A stretch of DNA of 6,472 bases from Chloroflexota bacterium. GTDB taxonomy: Bacteria > Chloroflexota > Dehalococcoidia > JACPQK01. The translations under genes were made by a program, and so were the position numbers. The stretch spans positions 1 through 6,472 of the forward strand of contig JACPQK010000123.1 of the NCBI GenBank assembly GCA_016190535.1, written 5' to 3'. Below, piece after piece: positions 1 to 5,413 of the stretch. How positions within the stretch are numbered: the first letter of the stretch is position 1; every line of letters starts with the position of its first letter. Below the pieces are notes generated by a model. The model was given only the letters and a program-made list of their open reading frames with translations, ran no database searches and was not told the origin of the DNA.

Positions 1-253
1 AACAGTAAGTGGGGCCGCCCACGGTGACGAAGTCCAGGTGAAGCTTGCGGAGAAGGCCGCAAACCACCTTGATCAAGGAAGGGGTGCGCAGGAGGTTGCA
101 GCCCAGGTAGAGGAGCACCTGGGCGGGCTTGGGGCTTGGAGGTGGCTCCGCCAGCCACTCCCGCTCCTCCGGCACCATCTGGAGGTCGTTGACAAGGCTG
201 ATCTTTCGGAAGAAGTCCTCAATCCGTTGTGCGCCAGCGCTTTCTACTTTCAA
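1..253 (-). CDS. CCG-domain (HdrB/GlpC-type) iron-sulfur protein, N-terminal part
   Basis: Eighty-four codons read leftward and run off the window edge. After a 45-residue hydrophilic, Pro-rich leader, a CCG domain begins with LLYLGCN (Cys52) and reaches GGPTYC (Cys84). The 31 residues between these cysteines fit the first half of the C-x31-38-CC-x33-34-CxxC motif that binds an Fe-S cluster in heterodisulfide reductase subunit B, GlpC and related oxidoreductases. The first base of the next codon is T, consistent with a second Cys. The start is taken as TTG at 253-251, because no ATG or GTG lies between the upstream in-frame stop and the domain except a late GTG. GGAGGG at 269-264 lies 10 nt upstream and a promoter lies further up. 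No ferredoxin domain precedes the CCG domain. The substrate cannot be told from this fragment. The family call is fairly sure; the exact start is less so. Confidence 0.75.
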   Translation of the reverse strand, partial: MKVESAGAQRIEDFFRKISLVNDLQMVPEEREWLAEPPPSPKPAQVLLYLGCNLLRTPSLIKVVCGLLRKLHLDFVTVGGPTYC

Positions 254-263
254 CGATGCCGGA

Positions 264-318
264 CCCTCCCTGGCTATTAGAGGGCCGCATTATGGCATGA
301 CACGCCGCCCCCTGTCAA
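264..318 (-). promoter_or_regulatory. Promoter and ribosome-binding site of the CCG-domain gene
   Basis: On the minus strand a perfect -35 TTGACA (318-313) is followed after 18 nt by CATAAT (294-289), five of six matches to the -10 consensus. Transcription would start near 282, giving a leader of about 30 nt that contains GGAGGG (269-264). The promoter and Shine-Dalgarno sequence together support the unusual TTG start at 253. Inferred from consensus only. Confidence 0.6.
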
Positions 319-599
319 GGGTGCTTTCGCCCAAAAGAAAAGAATGATACAAACGTGTAGACCGTTCGTGGGTCCGGGCGCGCCCGGGAGGGGATCCCGG
401 CTGCCCGCTGGGGCCCCTGCGCACCGAATTGTTCAGTGTATTCTTGACACAGGGCAACAGCGTTACGGGGGATTGCTTAGGAACCCTCCGTCCTTACGGG
501 GAAAGAGGGGGCATGAGGCCCCCGGCTTAGGGTCATCAACAAAACACACCGCCTTTACGCAGGCTGGGGATAATAGCAAACGATCTTTGAAGGTTAGGG
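319..599. other. Gene-free divergent spacer with G/C-rich inverted repeats
   Basis: This 281-bp stretch separates the leftward CCG-gene promoter from the rightward rnpB promoter. I see no convincing coding sequence or RNA gene. It holds a perfect 14-bp palindrome at 374-387, an overlapping 6-bp stem pairing 384-389 with 395-400 (loop 390-394), a 4-bp stem pairing 488-491 with 496-499, and a 6-bp stem pairing 507-512 with 518-523. None is followed by a T run, so these are not clear intrinsic terminators. An isolated TTGACA at 444-449 has no matching -10. Confidence 0.5.
374..400. repeat. Nested inverted repeats
   Basis: CCGGGCG|CGCCCGG (374-387) is a perfect 14-bp palindrome. Its right half overlaps CCGGGA (384-389), which can instead pair with TCCCGG (395-400) around a 5-nt loop. 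The two pairings exclude each other. This could be a protein-binding site, an intergenic repeat, or chance in G/C-rich DNA. Confidence 0.4.
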
Positions 600-630
600 T
601 TGACTGGGCCCAGCTACCATAGGCTATAAT
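600..630 (+). promoter_or_regulatory. Promoter of rnpB
   Basis: TTGACT (600-605), five of six matches to the -35 consensus, precedes a perfect TATAAT (625-630). The 19-nt spacer is longer than the ideal 17 but workable. Transcription would start about 6-8 nt on, at the G run 637-640, exactly where the RNase P RNA P1 strand begins. That agreement strengthens the call. Confidence 0.7.
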
Positions 631-636
631 CACATT

Positions 637-1070
637 GGGGCTGAGTCCGCCGGGTGGTCGCCCCGGTCTTCCGGGGAGGAAAGTCCGAGCTCCTCCGGGC
701 AGGAGGCTGGGTAACACCCAGGAGGGGGAACCCTACGGAAAGTGCCACAGAAACATACCGCCCCGAGATATCGGGGTAAGGGTGAAATGGTGGGGTAAGA
801 GCCCACCAGCGGCAAGGTGACTTGCCGGCTGAGGCAAACCCCCTCTGGAGCAAGGCCAAATAGGAGGAAATGGGCGCCCGGCCCGGTCCTCGGGTTGGCC
901 GCTGGACCCCGGTGGCAACACTGTCCCGGCAGGTGCCGGGAGCCTCGATACTAGTCGGGGTGGGCTAGAGAAATGACCACCGCTCGGGGTGCGCAGGAAG
1001 AAGGCCCGTTTGGGCTGTAAACTGGCGCACCCCGAGCACAGAACTCGGCTTATAGGCGGGCTCAGCCCTA
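637..1070 (+). ncRNA. rnpB: RNase P RNA (M1-type, bacterial class A)
   Basis: This is the catalytic RNA of RNase P, which removes 5' leaders from pre-tRNAs together with the RnpA protein. The ends pair as helix P1: GGGCTGAG (638-645) with CTCAGCCC (1061-1068). The conserved core is present in order: GAGGAAAGTCCGAGCTCC at 676-693 (5' strand of P4), GAAAGTGCCACAGAAA just after 738 with ACCGCC close behind, GGTAAGAGCCCACC near 793-806, GGAGCAAGGCCAAATAGG at 847-864, the GAGAAATGACC element near 968-978, and ACAGAACTCGGCTTAT at 1038-1053 (3' strand of P4 and beyond). P3 is a short hairpin, 661-666 paired with 671-676 over a TCTT loop. These motifs and the roughly 430-nt length fit class A. A long P19 arm lies at 983-1036. 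The exact ends are inferred from P1. Several open reading frames across this interval are spurious. Confidence 0.97.
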
Positions 1071-1075
1071 CTGCC

Positions 1076-1091
1076 GCCGTTAGCCGACGGC
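1076..1091. terminator. Weak hairpin between the convergent rnpB and split-barrel genes
   Basis: GCCGT (1076-1080) pairs with ACGGC (1087-1091) around a 6-nt loop in the 35-nt gap between the rnpB 3' end and the stop codon of the opposing gene. Neither strand has a T run after it, so it is at best a poor intrinsic terminator. Position is the main argument. Confidence 0.2.
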
Positions 1092-1105
1092 CATGGGGTG
1101 TGGGG

Positions 1106-1480
1106 CTAAGAGAGTGCCTCCACCTGGTCCACAGCCACCTTTATCACGCTCTGCACTTTCACGGGAGGGGTCCTGGCCGCATACTGGGCTGCCATCTTGT
1201 CATAGATAGCGCCTGAGTTGAGGACCTCGGCCTTTCCCCAGACGCGGACACCCTTGCGCGTAGCTGAGTTGAAACACAGGATGGCGACCTGGGGATTCTC
1301 CTTGATGTTGGCGAAGGTGCGGGGAGAACGAACGTGGGCGAAGATGATGTTGTCATCATCCAGGACCTGCGTGGACCCTTTGGGGGAAACATTGGGCCTG
1401 CCTGACTTGCTGGCTGTAGCAATCAACCCCGGCCCGTTCTCCTTGATAAACTGCTTGGTTTCCTCGGTAAGCTTTCCCAT
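1106..1480 (-). CDS. Pyridoxamine 5'-phosphate oxidase-like split-barrel flavoprotein
   Basis: A 124-residue protein of the PNPOx-like FMN-binding split-barrel superfamily. The characteristic run is visible: GLIATASKSGRPNVSPKG near residues 17-34 (strand, turn and basic segment), then DDDNIIFAHVRSPRTFANIKENPQVAILCF and RVWGKAEVL in the second half. Relatives bind FMN, F420 or haem, usually as cytoplasmic dimers. At this length it is a single-domain family member and not the roughly 200-residue biosynthetic PdxH, so a vitamin B6 role should not be assumed. I chose ATG at 1480-1478 because GGAGG (1490-1486) sits 5 nt before it. An in-frame ATG four codons upstream (1492) is almost touching its own AAGGAGGT and is badly spaced. 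The gene is monocistronic, convergent with rnpB, and has a near-consensus promoter. The substrate is unknown. Confidence 0.85.
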   Translation of the reverse strand: MGKLTEETKQFIKENGPGLIATASKSGRPNVSPKGSTQVLDDDNIIFAHVRSPRTFANIKENPQVAILCFNSATRKGVRVWGKAEVLNSGAIYDKMAAQYAARTPPVKVQSVIKVAVDQVEALS

Positions 1481-1524
1481 GGATACCTCCATACCTCCTT
1501 GCAAAATTGGGCTCAAACAAAACA

Positions 1525-1553
1525 ATGATACTCCGCAAGATTTCCGCTGGCAA
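1525..1553 (-). promoter_or_regulatory. Promoter of the split-barrel gene
   Basis: On the minus strand TTGCCA (1553-1548) and TATCAT (1530-1525) each match five of six consensus bases and are exactly 17 nt apart. The predicted start near 1518 leaves a leader of about 38 nt carrying two overlapping purine-rich ribosome-binding sequences (AAGGAGG and GGAGG) between 1496 and 1486. Confidence 0.65.
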
Positions 1554-1818
1554 GCGTCTGTAAGAGACCCAAGGATAGCGACCCTATCTGTAGATCGAGG
1601 TTCCCAGCCCGACCGTCCCCTCCCGGCCCCGACAGGTCGGGGGCCTACAAGGGGCAATCGCTGTTTTCGGGGAGAAGGTCGTTTAGGAACCCATTAGCCA
1701 TCCCCTAATTCCCCCAGCCTTGGGGGACTTCTTGAATCCAGGGGTGTCCCCCAGACCCCCACCAGAGGGGCGAAACCCCTCTGCACTCACCCGTTGCCAA
1801 ACAGGCTCTGTGAAACGC
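1554..1818. other. Gene-free divergent spacer with hairpin cluster
   Basis: This 265-bp stretch lies between the leftward split-barrel promoter and the rightward rpsF promoter. I see no supportable gene; reading frames here lack family resemblance and ribosome-binding sites. Its left part has one hairpin, CCCCGA paired with TCGGGG over CAGG, near 1627-1642. Its right part (1711-1783) holds the stronger inverted repeats listed separately. Confidence 0.5.
1711..1783. repeat. Cluster of three G/C-run inverted repeats
   Basis: CCCCCA (1711-1716) pairs with TGGGGG (1721-1726) over a 4-nt loop. GGGGGAC (1722-1728) can instead pair with GTCCCCC (1746-1752), which excludes the first pairing. CAGAGGGG (1763-1770) pairs with CCCCTCTG (1776-1783) over CGAAA, a perfect 8-bp stem. 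The segment lies upstream of both flanking promoters, so it is in neither predicted transcript. Its make-up looks like a dispersed intergenic repeat, but copy number cannot be judged from one window. Confidence 0.5.
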
Positions 1819-1847
1819 TTGCCTGCTGCTACGCCGGATGATATAAT
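1819..1847 (+). promoter_or_regulatory. Promoter of the rpsF operon (extended -10)
   Basis: TTGCCT (1819-1824), a 17-nt spacer, and a perfect TATAAT (1842-1847) preceded by TG at 1839-1840 form an extended -10 promoter. It is the best promoter in the window, as expected for ribosomal protein genes. Transcription from about 1854 gives a leader near 26 nt. I see no room for an S6:S18 autoregulatory structure in it. Confidence 0.75.
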
Positions 1848-1879
1848 GCCGCAAGATATTTCAAGGGAGTGGGAGACAG

Positions 1880-2164
1880 GTGCGGGACTACGAGTTGGTA
1901 TTCATCATCAGTCCTCAGATAGAGGATGACCAGGTACCCCAGGTCCTGGAGAAAATAGGGGGGCTCGTTGCTGGTCAGGGAGGCAGCCTGGGGGAGTTCA
2001 ACCCCTGGGGCCGCCGCAAGATGACCTACCCTATCAAGCGCCAGGTAGAAGGCAACTACGTGATCGCCAAGGCGAAGCTTGATCCTGGACGCGTGCAGGA
2101 GCTAGAAGGCCAGCTTCGCCTTTCCGAGGAAATCCTGCGCCACCTCGTGGTTAGAGTAGAGTGA
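1880..2164 (+). CDS. rpsF: 30S ribosomal protein bS6
   Basis: Ninety-four residues covering the whole bS6 ferredoxin-like fold. Conserved landmarks are RDYELVFIISP at the N-terminus, FNPWGRRKMTYPIKRQVEGNY in the middle, and LRLSEEILRHLVVRVE at the end. bS6 binds the central domain of 16S rRNA in the platform of the small subunit as a heterodimer with bS18, which is encoded two genes on. The protein stops right after the core fold, so it lacks the longer charged tail of some homologues; about 95 residues is a normal short form. The start is GTG at 1880, with GGGAG at 1871-1875 just upstream and a second purine run at 1863-1869. It is the first gene of the operon, about 26 nt from the predicted transcription start. 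Confidence 0.95.
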   Translation: MRDYELVFIISPQIEDDQVPQVLEKIGGLVAGQGGSLGEFNPWGRRKMTYPIKRQVEGNYVIAKAKLDPGRVQELEGQLRLSEEILRHLVVRVE

Positions 2165-2184
2165 TTTCGCTTCCTGTGGCGAAA
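2165..2184 (+). promoter_or_regulatory. Intercistronic hairpin beside the ssb ribosome-binding site
   Basis: TTTCGC (2165-2170), directly after the rpsF stop codon, pairs perfectly with GCGAAA (2179-2184) around an 8-nt loop. The right arm abuts the ssb Shine-Dalgarno AAAGGAG (2182-2188). The loop contains TCCT (2172-2175), which could alternatively pair with AGGA of that ribosome-binding site. The structure is seen in sequence; a role in controlling ssb translation or mRNA processing is inference. Confidence 0.4.
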
Positions 2185-2194
2185 GGAGCCGAAG

Positions 2195-2638
2195 ATGGCC
2201 AGCTTGAACAAGATTATGGTGATTGGTAATTTGGGGACCACTCCAGAGATGCGCTACACCCCCACAGGCATCCCTATCACTTCCTTCCGTATGGCTACCA
2301 GCCGTTTCTACACTGCTCAGGACGGGGAACGGCGACAGGAGACAGAATGGTTCACTGTGGTCGCCCGTAACCGCCTCGCTGAGACCTGTAACCAGTTCCT
2401 CATCAAGGGTAAACGGGTCTACGTGGAGGGCCGGTTGCGCAGCCACACTTGGGAGGGCCCCGATGGCCAGTCCCGTTTCCGCAACGAGATTGTGGCCGAC
2501 CGGGTGCTCTTCCTGGACCGCCAGCCCATAGCAACACACCCCACACCCCAGGGAGAAGAGCCCGGGGATGCTCATCCCGGGGATGCTCATGAGGAGGCGG
2601 GCTTGCCCGATATTGCTGAGGATAAGGCCACACTATGA
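2195..2638 (+). CDS. ssb: Single-stranded DNA-binding protein SSB
   Basis: A 147-residue SSB. The OB-fold spans about residues 1-108: [20 protein letters not shown] opens it, [15 protein letters not shown] holds the conserved Trp52 region, [16 protein letters not shown] follows, and [10 protein letters not shown] closes it. It coats single-stranded DNA in replication, repair and recombination, normally as a tetramer. The tail (109-147) is short and contains PGDAH twice in tandem (123-132), encoded by a perfect 15-bp DNA repeat. It ends [10 protein letters not shown] and lacks the usual DDxPF-like acidic tip that recruits partner proteins. ATG at 2195 has AAAGGAG at 2182-2188 with 6-nt spacing. 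The stop codon overlaps the rpsR start by 4 nt (ATGA), which implies translational coupling. Confidence 0.95.
   Translation: MASLNKIMVIGNLGTTPEMRYTPTGIPITSFRMATSRFYTAQDGERRQETEWFTVVARNRLAETCNQFLIKGKRVYVEGRLRSHTWEGPDGQSRFRNEIVADRVLFLDRQPIATHPTPQGEEPGDAHPGDAHEEAGLPDIAEDKATL
2561..2590 (+). repeat. Perfect 15-bp tandem duplication inside ssb
   Basis: CCCGGGGATGCTCAT occurs at 2561-2575 and again, without a change, at 2576-2590. It is in frame and adds PGDAH twice to the disordered SSB tail. Identity at every third position points to a recent slippage-type duplication, not to selection for a protein repeat. Confidence 0.9.
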
Positions 2639-2949
2639 CTACACGCAGCGCAGGCACCAGTAGATTTGGGGGGCCACGCCGGCGCGGCGCCAAGCGTCGT
2701 TTCTTCCCCAGACGCAGGGTCTGCTACTTTTGTGCCGACAAGGTGAGCGAGATAGACTACAAAGACGTCGCCAAGCTCCGGCGTTATCTCACGGACCGGG
2801 GCAAGATGCAGTCCCGGAGTAAATCGGGCACCTGTGCCCGGCATCAACGCCGGCTGGCAGTGGCCATCAAGCGTGCCCGTTTCCTGGCTCTGCTTCCCTA
2901 CACGGCGGCCCACCTCCGGCTTAGCGGCGGGGTTGTCTCCAAAGAGTAG
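2635..2949 (+). CDS. rpsR: 30S ribosomal protein bS18 (C+ zinc-ligand form)
   Basis: A 104-residue bS18, the partner of bS6 in the small-subunit platform. A basic N-terminal extension (residues 1-28, with [16 protein letters not shown]) precedes the conserved core: [52 protein letters not shown] and LALLPYT. Cys30, Cys33, Cys67 and His70 form the potential zinc-binding set seen in the so-called C+ version of S18; many bacteria have lost these residues. The length is longer than the roughly 75-80 residues of many homologues because of both terminal extensions. The ATG at 2635 lies within the last codons of ssb, and GGATAAGG just upstream is a weak ribosome-binding site, so re-initiation after ssb is likely. 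Confidence 0.95.
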   Translation: MTTRSAGTSRFGGPRRRGAKRRFFPRRRVCYFCADKVSEIDYKDVAKLRRYLTDRGKMQSRSKSGTCARHQRRLAVAIKRARFLALLPYTAAHLRLSGGVVSKE

Positions 2950-3085
2950 GCCAAAGCCCTCGGCCCCCAGGACCCGGCCCAGGGTAGCGCCATCTCACCC
3001 CTGGTGGAGCCGGATCCTGGGCGGGCGCTTCAAGGCTGCGCCCTCAAGCTCAACTGTCCCCTCGGGTAAGGCACCCCCCCGGACA

Positions 3086-4111
3086 ATGACCCGCCGGCAG
3101 GTGGCCCGCTGGCAGCGGGACAGACAGCGGCGCCGTACCATCACCATCCTGGGGCTGGCAGTGATCTTCCTGGTGCTGGCCATCCCCCTCTTCGGCTACT
3201 ATCAGACCATCATCGCCCCCCGCCGGGCCCTGGTTGTCCGGGTCTATGACACCAAGTTCTCCATGGGCCACTATGTGAAACTGCTCCGGGCGCAGGCGGC
3301 TTTCTCCCCCACCCAGCTCAACCTGAGCACGGCCCCCTTCGAACTGCTCCAGATCATGGAGGACGGGGAACTCCTCTTCTACGGCGCTCCCCGGCTGGGC
3401 GTTACCGTGACCAGAGAAGAGATCGACCGAGCGATCCGTAACAATATGTTGCCCCCTTTGCAGGAGGGAGAGGACCCCAACTCCCCCCAGCGGGAAAGGG
3501 AGTTCCAGGAGAACTACCGGCAGTACCTGAACGCCACCAAGCTCTCCGAGGCAGACCAGCGTGCCCTGGTGGAGAGGGACCTGTTGCAAGGGAAGGTCAG
3601 GGAGATCCTGGGCCAGAGGGTGCCCGCGGTGGCCGAGCAGGTGCACCTCCAGGCCCTGCTGGTAGCCAACCAAGATACTGCTCAGAAGGCTCTGGAGCGC
3701 CTGAACCAGGGAGAGGCGCTGGCCGCCCTTACCGAGGAGCTCACCCCTCTTCAGCAGCCCGGCGAGGCCACTCCCACCGACCCTCTGGGTATCAGGGAAA
3801 AGAAGGGCGACCTGGGCTGGGTGCCCCGGCGCATCTTCCCCCAGTGGGACGAGGTCCTCTTTGCCCTGGAGCCTGGGGTATGGAGCGACCCCGTGCCCAC
3901 CTTAGAGGGGTTTTACCTCCTCCAGGTGGTGGAAAAGGACCCTGCCAGAGCCATTGATGAGGAGAACCGGGAAGTGCTCAAGGACATCGCTCTGGAGGAC
4001 TGGCTTCTGGAAGAACGCCGCATCGCCCTAGAGGCGGAGGAGATGGTCCGTTCCTTTGGCTCCGACAAGTACGAGTGGGCCATCAGAGAGCTCCAACAGC
4101 TCCGTCAGTGA
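3086..4111 (+). CDS. Membrane-anchored SurA/PrsA-like parvulin-domain protein
   Basis: A 341-residue protein. A basic cytoplasmic stretch (1-17) leads into one hydrophobic segment (about 18-38) with no obvious lipobox, so it is probably a signal anchor with the rest outside. Residues 40-180 resemble the SurA/PrsA N-terminal chaperone region, and about 185-284 form a parvulin-type PpiC domain: VHLQALLV, KKGDLGWVPRRIFPQWDEVLFAL and GVWSDPVPTLEGFYLLQVVEK. Relatives assist folding of exported proteins. Both signature histidines of active parvulins (in the usual HILV and GYHII motifs) are replaced here by Ala and Tyr, so isomerase activity is doubtful. The start is uncertain: ATG at 3086 lacks a good ribosome-binding site, and an in-frame TTG at 2933, overlapping the rpsR end by 17 nt, would add 51 Pro/Arg/Lys/Ser-rich residues. 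The family call is good and the start is weak. Confidence 0.8.
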   Translation: MTRRQVARWQRDRQRRRTITILGLAVIFLVLAIPLFGYYQTIIAPRRALVVRVYDTKFSMGHYVKLLRAQAAFSPTQLNLSTAPFELLQIMEDGELLFYGAPRLGVTVTREEIDRAIRNNMLPPLQEGEDPNSPQREREFQENYRQYLNATKLSEADQRALVERDLLQGKVREILGQRVPAVAEQVHLQALLVANQDTAQKALERLNQGEALAALTEELTPLQQPGEATPTDPLGIREKKGDLGWVPRRIFPQWDEVLFALEPGVWSDPVPTLEGFYLLQVVEKDPARAIDEENREVLKDIALEDWLLEERRIALEAEEMVRSFGSDKYEWAIRELQQLRQ

Positions 4112-4121
4112 GGGGGCCGGG

Positions 4122-5411
4122 GTGAAAGAGCAGGTGGGCGTAGGATTGCTCGGCCTGGGTACCATCGGGGGAGGGGTCGCCCAGGCGATGATACAGCGGG
4201 CCGAGCATCTGGCACAGCAGGTAGGCTGCCCCCTGGTCCTCCGCCGGGCACTGGTGCATGACCTGAGCAAACCTCGCCCCCTGGAGATGTCCGCGGCCCT
4301 GCTCACCGACCGGGTGCAGGACGTGGTTGGGGACCCCCAGGTGGATGTAATCGTGGAGGCGCTGGGGGGAGAACAGCCCGCTGCCTCCTATCTGGAGATG
4401 GCCCTGGAGACAGGGAAACCGGTGGCTACGGCCAACAAGGAGGTCATGGCCAAACATGGCCCCCGCCTGCTGGCCCTGGCCCGGGAGCACGGTACTGACC
4501 TGCGCTTTGAGGCCAGCGTGGGAGGTGGGCTACCTGTTATCGCCCTGTTCCAGCGAGACCTCCTGGCCAACCAGATAACGGCCCTGCACGCCATCATCAA
4601 CGGCACCACCAACTACATCCTGACCCGCATGGACCACGATGGTCTGGACTTCGCCACCGCTCTGCGGCAGGCCCAGGCCCTGGGCTACGCCGAGCCCAAC
4701 CCCGCCGACGACATCGAGGGCACCGATGCCTCCTACAAGCTGGCTATCCTGGCCACCCTGGCCTTCCGCACCCAGGTGAACCCCGACGATATCTACCGGG
4801 AGGGCATCTCCCGGCTCGCGGCCCGGGATTTCCGCTACGCTCGGGAGCTGGGCTATGCTATAAAGCTGCTGGCCATCGCCCGTTCCGGGGAGGCGGGCCT
4901 TCAGGTCCGGGTCCATCCCGCCTTTATCCCTCAGGACTGGCTCCTGGCCAAGGTGGACGGGGTGTTCAACGCCCTCCAAGTGGAGGGGGACATGGTGGGC
5001 AGGCTGCTGATATATGGACAAGGGGCTGGCCCCCAGCCCACGGCCAGCGCCCTGCTCGCCGACGTCATCGACATAGCCCGACGCCTGCGCCGGGCTGCGC
5101 CTGCCCCAGCGCCAGCCCCGGGACCGCGCCTACCCCTGGTCCCCATAGCGGAGCTGGTAACTCGCTATTACTTCCGCATCAGTGTCGCCGATCGTCCCGG
5201 GGTGCTGGCCCAGATGGCCAAGGTGCTGGGGGACCGGCACATCTCCCTTGCCTCCGTTATCCAGAAGGAAGCCGACCCCCAGGCAGGCACGGCGGAGATC
5301 GTGATGATGACTCACCCCGCCCGGGAGGCGGCGGTGCAAGCAGCTCTCAAGGAGCTGGCCCACCTGGAGGTGGTCAAGGAGATCGGCACCTGCATCCGGG
5401 TTGAGGCCTAG
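4122..5411 (+). CDS. hom: Homoserine dehydrogenase with C-terminal ACT domain
   Basis: A 429-residue enzyme that reduces aspartate 4-semialdehyde to homoserine with NAD(P)H, at the branch point to threonine and methionine. The nucleotide-binding fold opens with VGLLGLGTIGGG (residues 7-18). TANKEVMAKHG (103-113) carries a conserved Lys. NGTTNYILTRM (160-170) and DDIEGTDASYKLAIL (196-210) form the catalytic region, with Glu199, Asp202 and Lys206 as expected. An Ala/Pro linker (326-335) joins a C-terminal ACT domain (about 350-429, RISVADRPGVLAQMAKVLG), which in this family usually gives feedback inhibition by threonine. The length is normal for the ACT-containing class. GTG at 4122 is chosen because GAGGGGG (4110-4116) lies 5 nt upstream and the glycine-rich motif follows at once; an in-frame ATG at 4056 lies inside the preceding gene and would add a non-conserved leader. 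It starts 10 nt after the previous stop codon. Confidence 0.95.
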   Translation: MKEQVGVGLLGLGTIGGGVAQAMIQRAEHLAQQVGCPLVLRRALVHDLSKPRPLEMSAALLTDRVQDVVGDPQVDVIVEALGGEQPAASYLEMALETGKPVATANKEVMAKHGPRLLALAREHGTDLRFEASVGGGLPVIALFQRDLLANQITALHAIINGTTNYILTRMDHDGLDFATALRQAQALGYAEPNPADDIEGTDASYKLAILATLAFRTQVNPDDIYREGISRLAARDFRYARELGYAIKLLAIARSGEAGLQVRVHPAFIPQDWLLAKVDGVFNALQVEGDMVGRLLIYGQGAGPQPTASALLADVIDIARRLRRAAPAPAPAPGPRLPLVPIAELVTRYYFRISVADRPGVLAQMAKVLGDRHISLASVIQKEADPQAGTAEIVMMTHPAREAAVQAALKELAHLEVVKEIGTCIRVEA

Positions 5412-5413
5412 CC

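Noticed and set aside
444..449. Perfect TTGACA that could be a -35 box
   Set aside because: No -10-like hexamer lies 15-20 nt downstream.
344..622. Plus-strand 92-codon frame in the rnpB upstream spacer
   Set aside because: No promoter or ribosome-binding site suits it, the translation is unlike any family, and its end overlaps the rnpB promoter.
614..1216. Several open reading frames of 60-80 codons on both strands over the rnpB region
   Set aside because: They overlap a clearly recognisable RNase P RNA, have no ribosome-binding sites and no family resemblance.
477..1692. The same 10-mer TTAGGAACCC in both divergent spacers (477-486 and 1683-1692)
   Set aside because: The flanks do not match, and one shared 10-mer between two roughly 280-bp regions is not unlikely by chance.
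1848..1880. S6:S18 autoregulatory leader structure before rpsF
   Set aside because: The predicted leader is only about 26 nt and I see no paired structure with the CCG bulge typical of that motif.
3050..3673. A 207-codon minus-strand open frame, and similar long antisense frames at 2102-2590, 4530-5021 and 5522-6031
   Set aside because: Shadows of strongly G/C-biased third positions in the real plus-strand genes; their translations are low-complexity and match no family I know.
5101..5130. Ala/Pro-rich repetitive stretch within hom as a possible insertion or fusion scar
   Set aside because: It lies exactly between the catalytic and ACT domains and is a normal flexible linker in GC-rich genomes.
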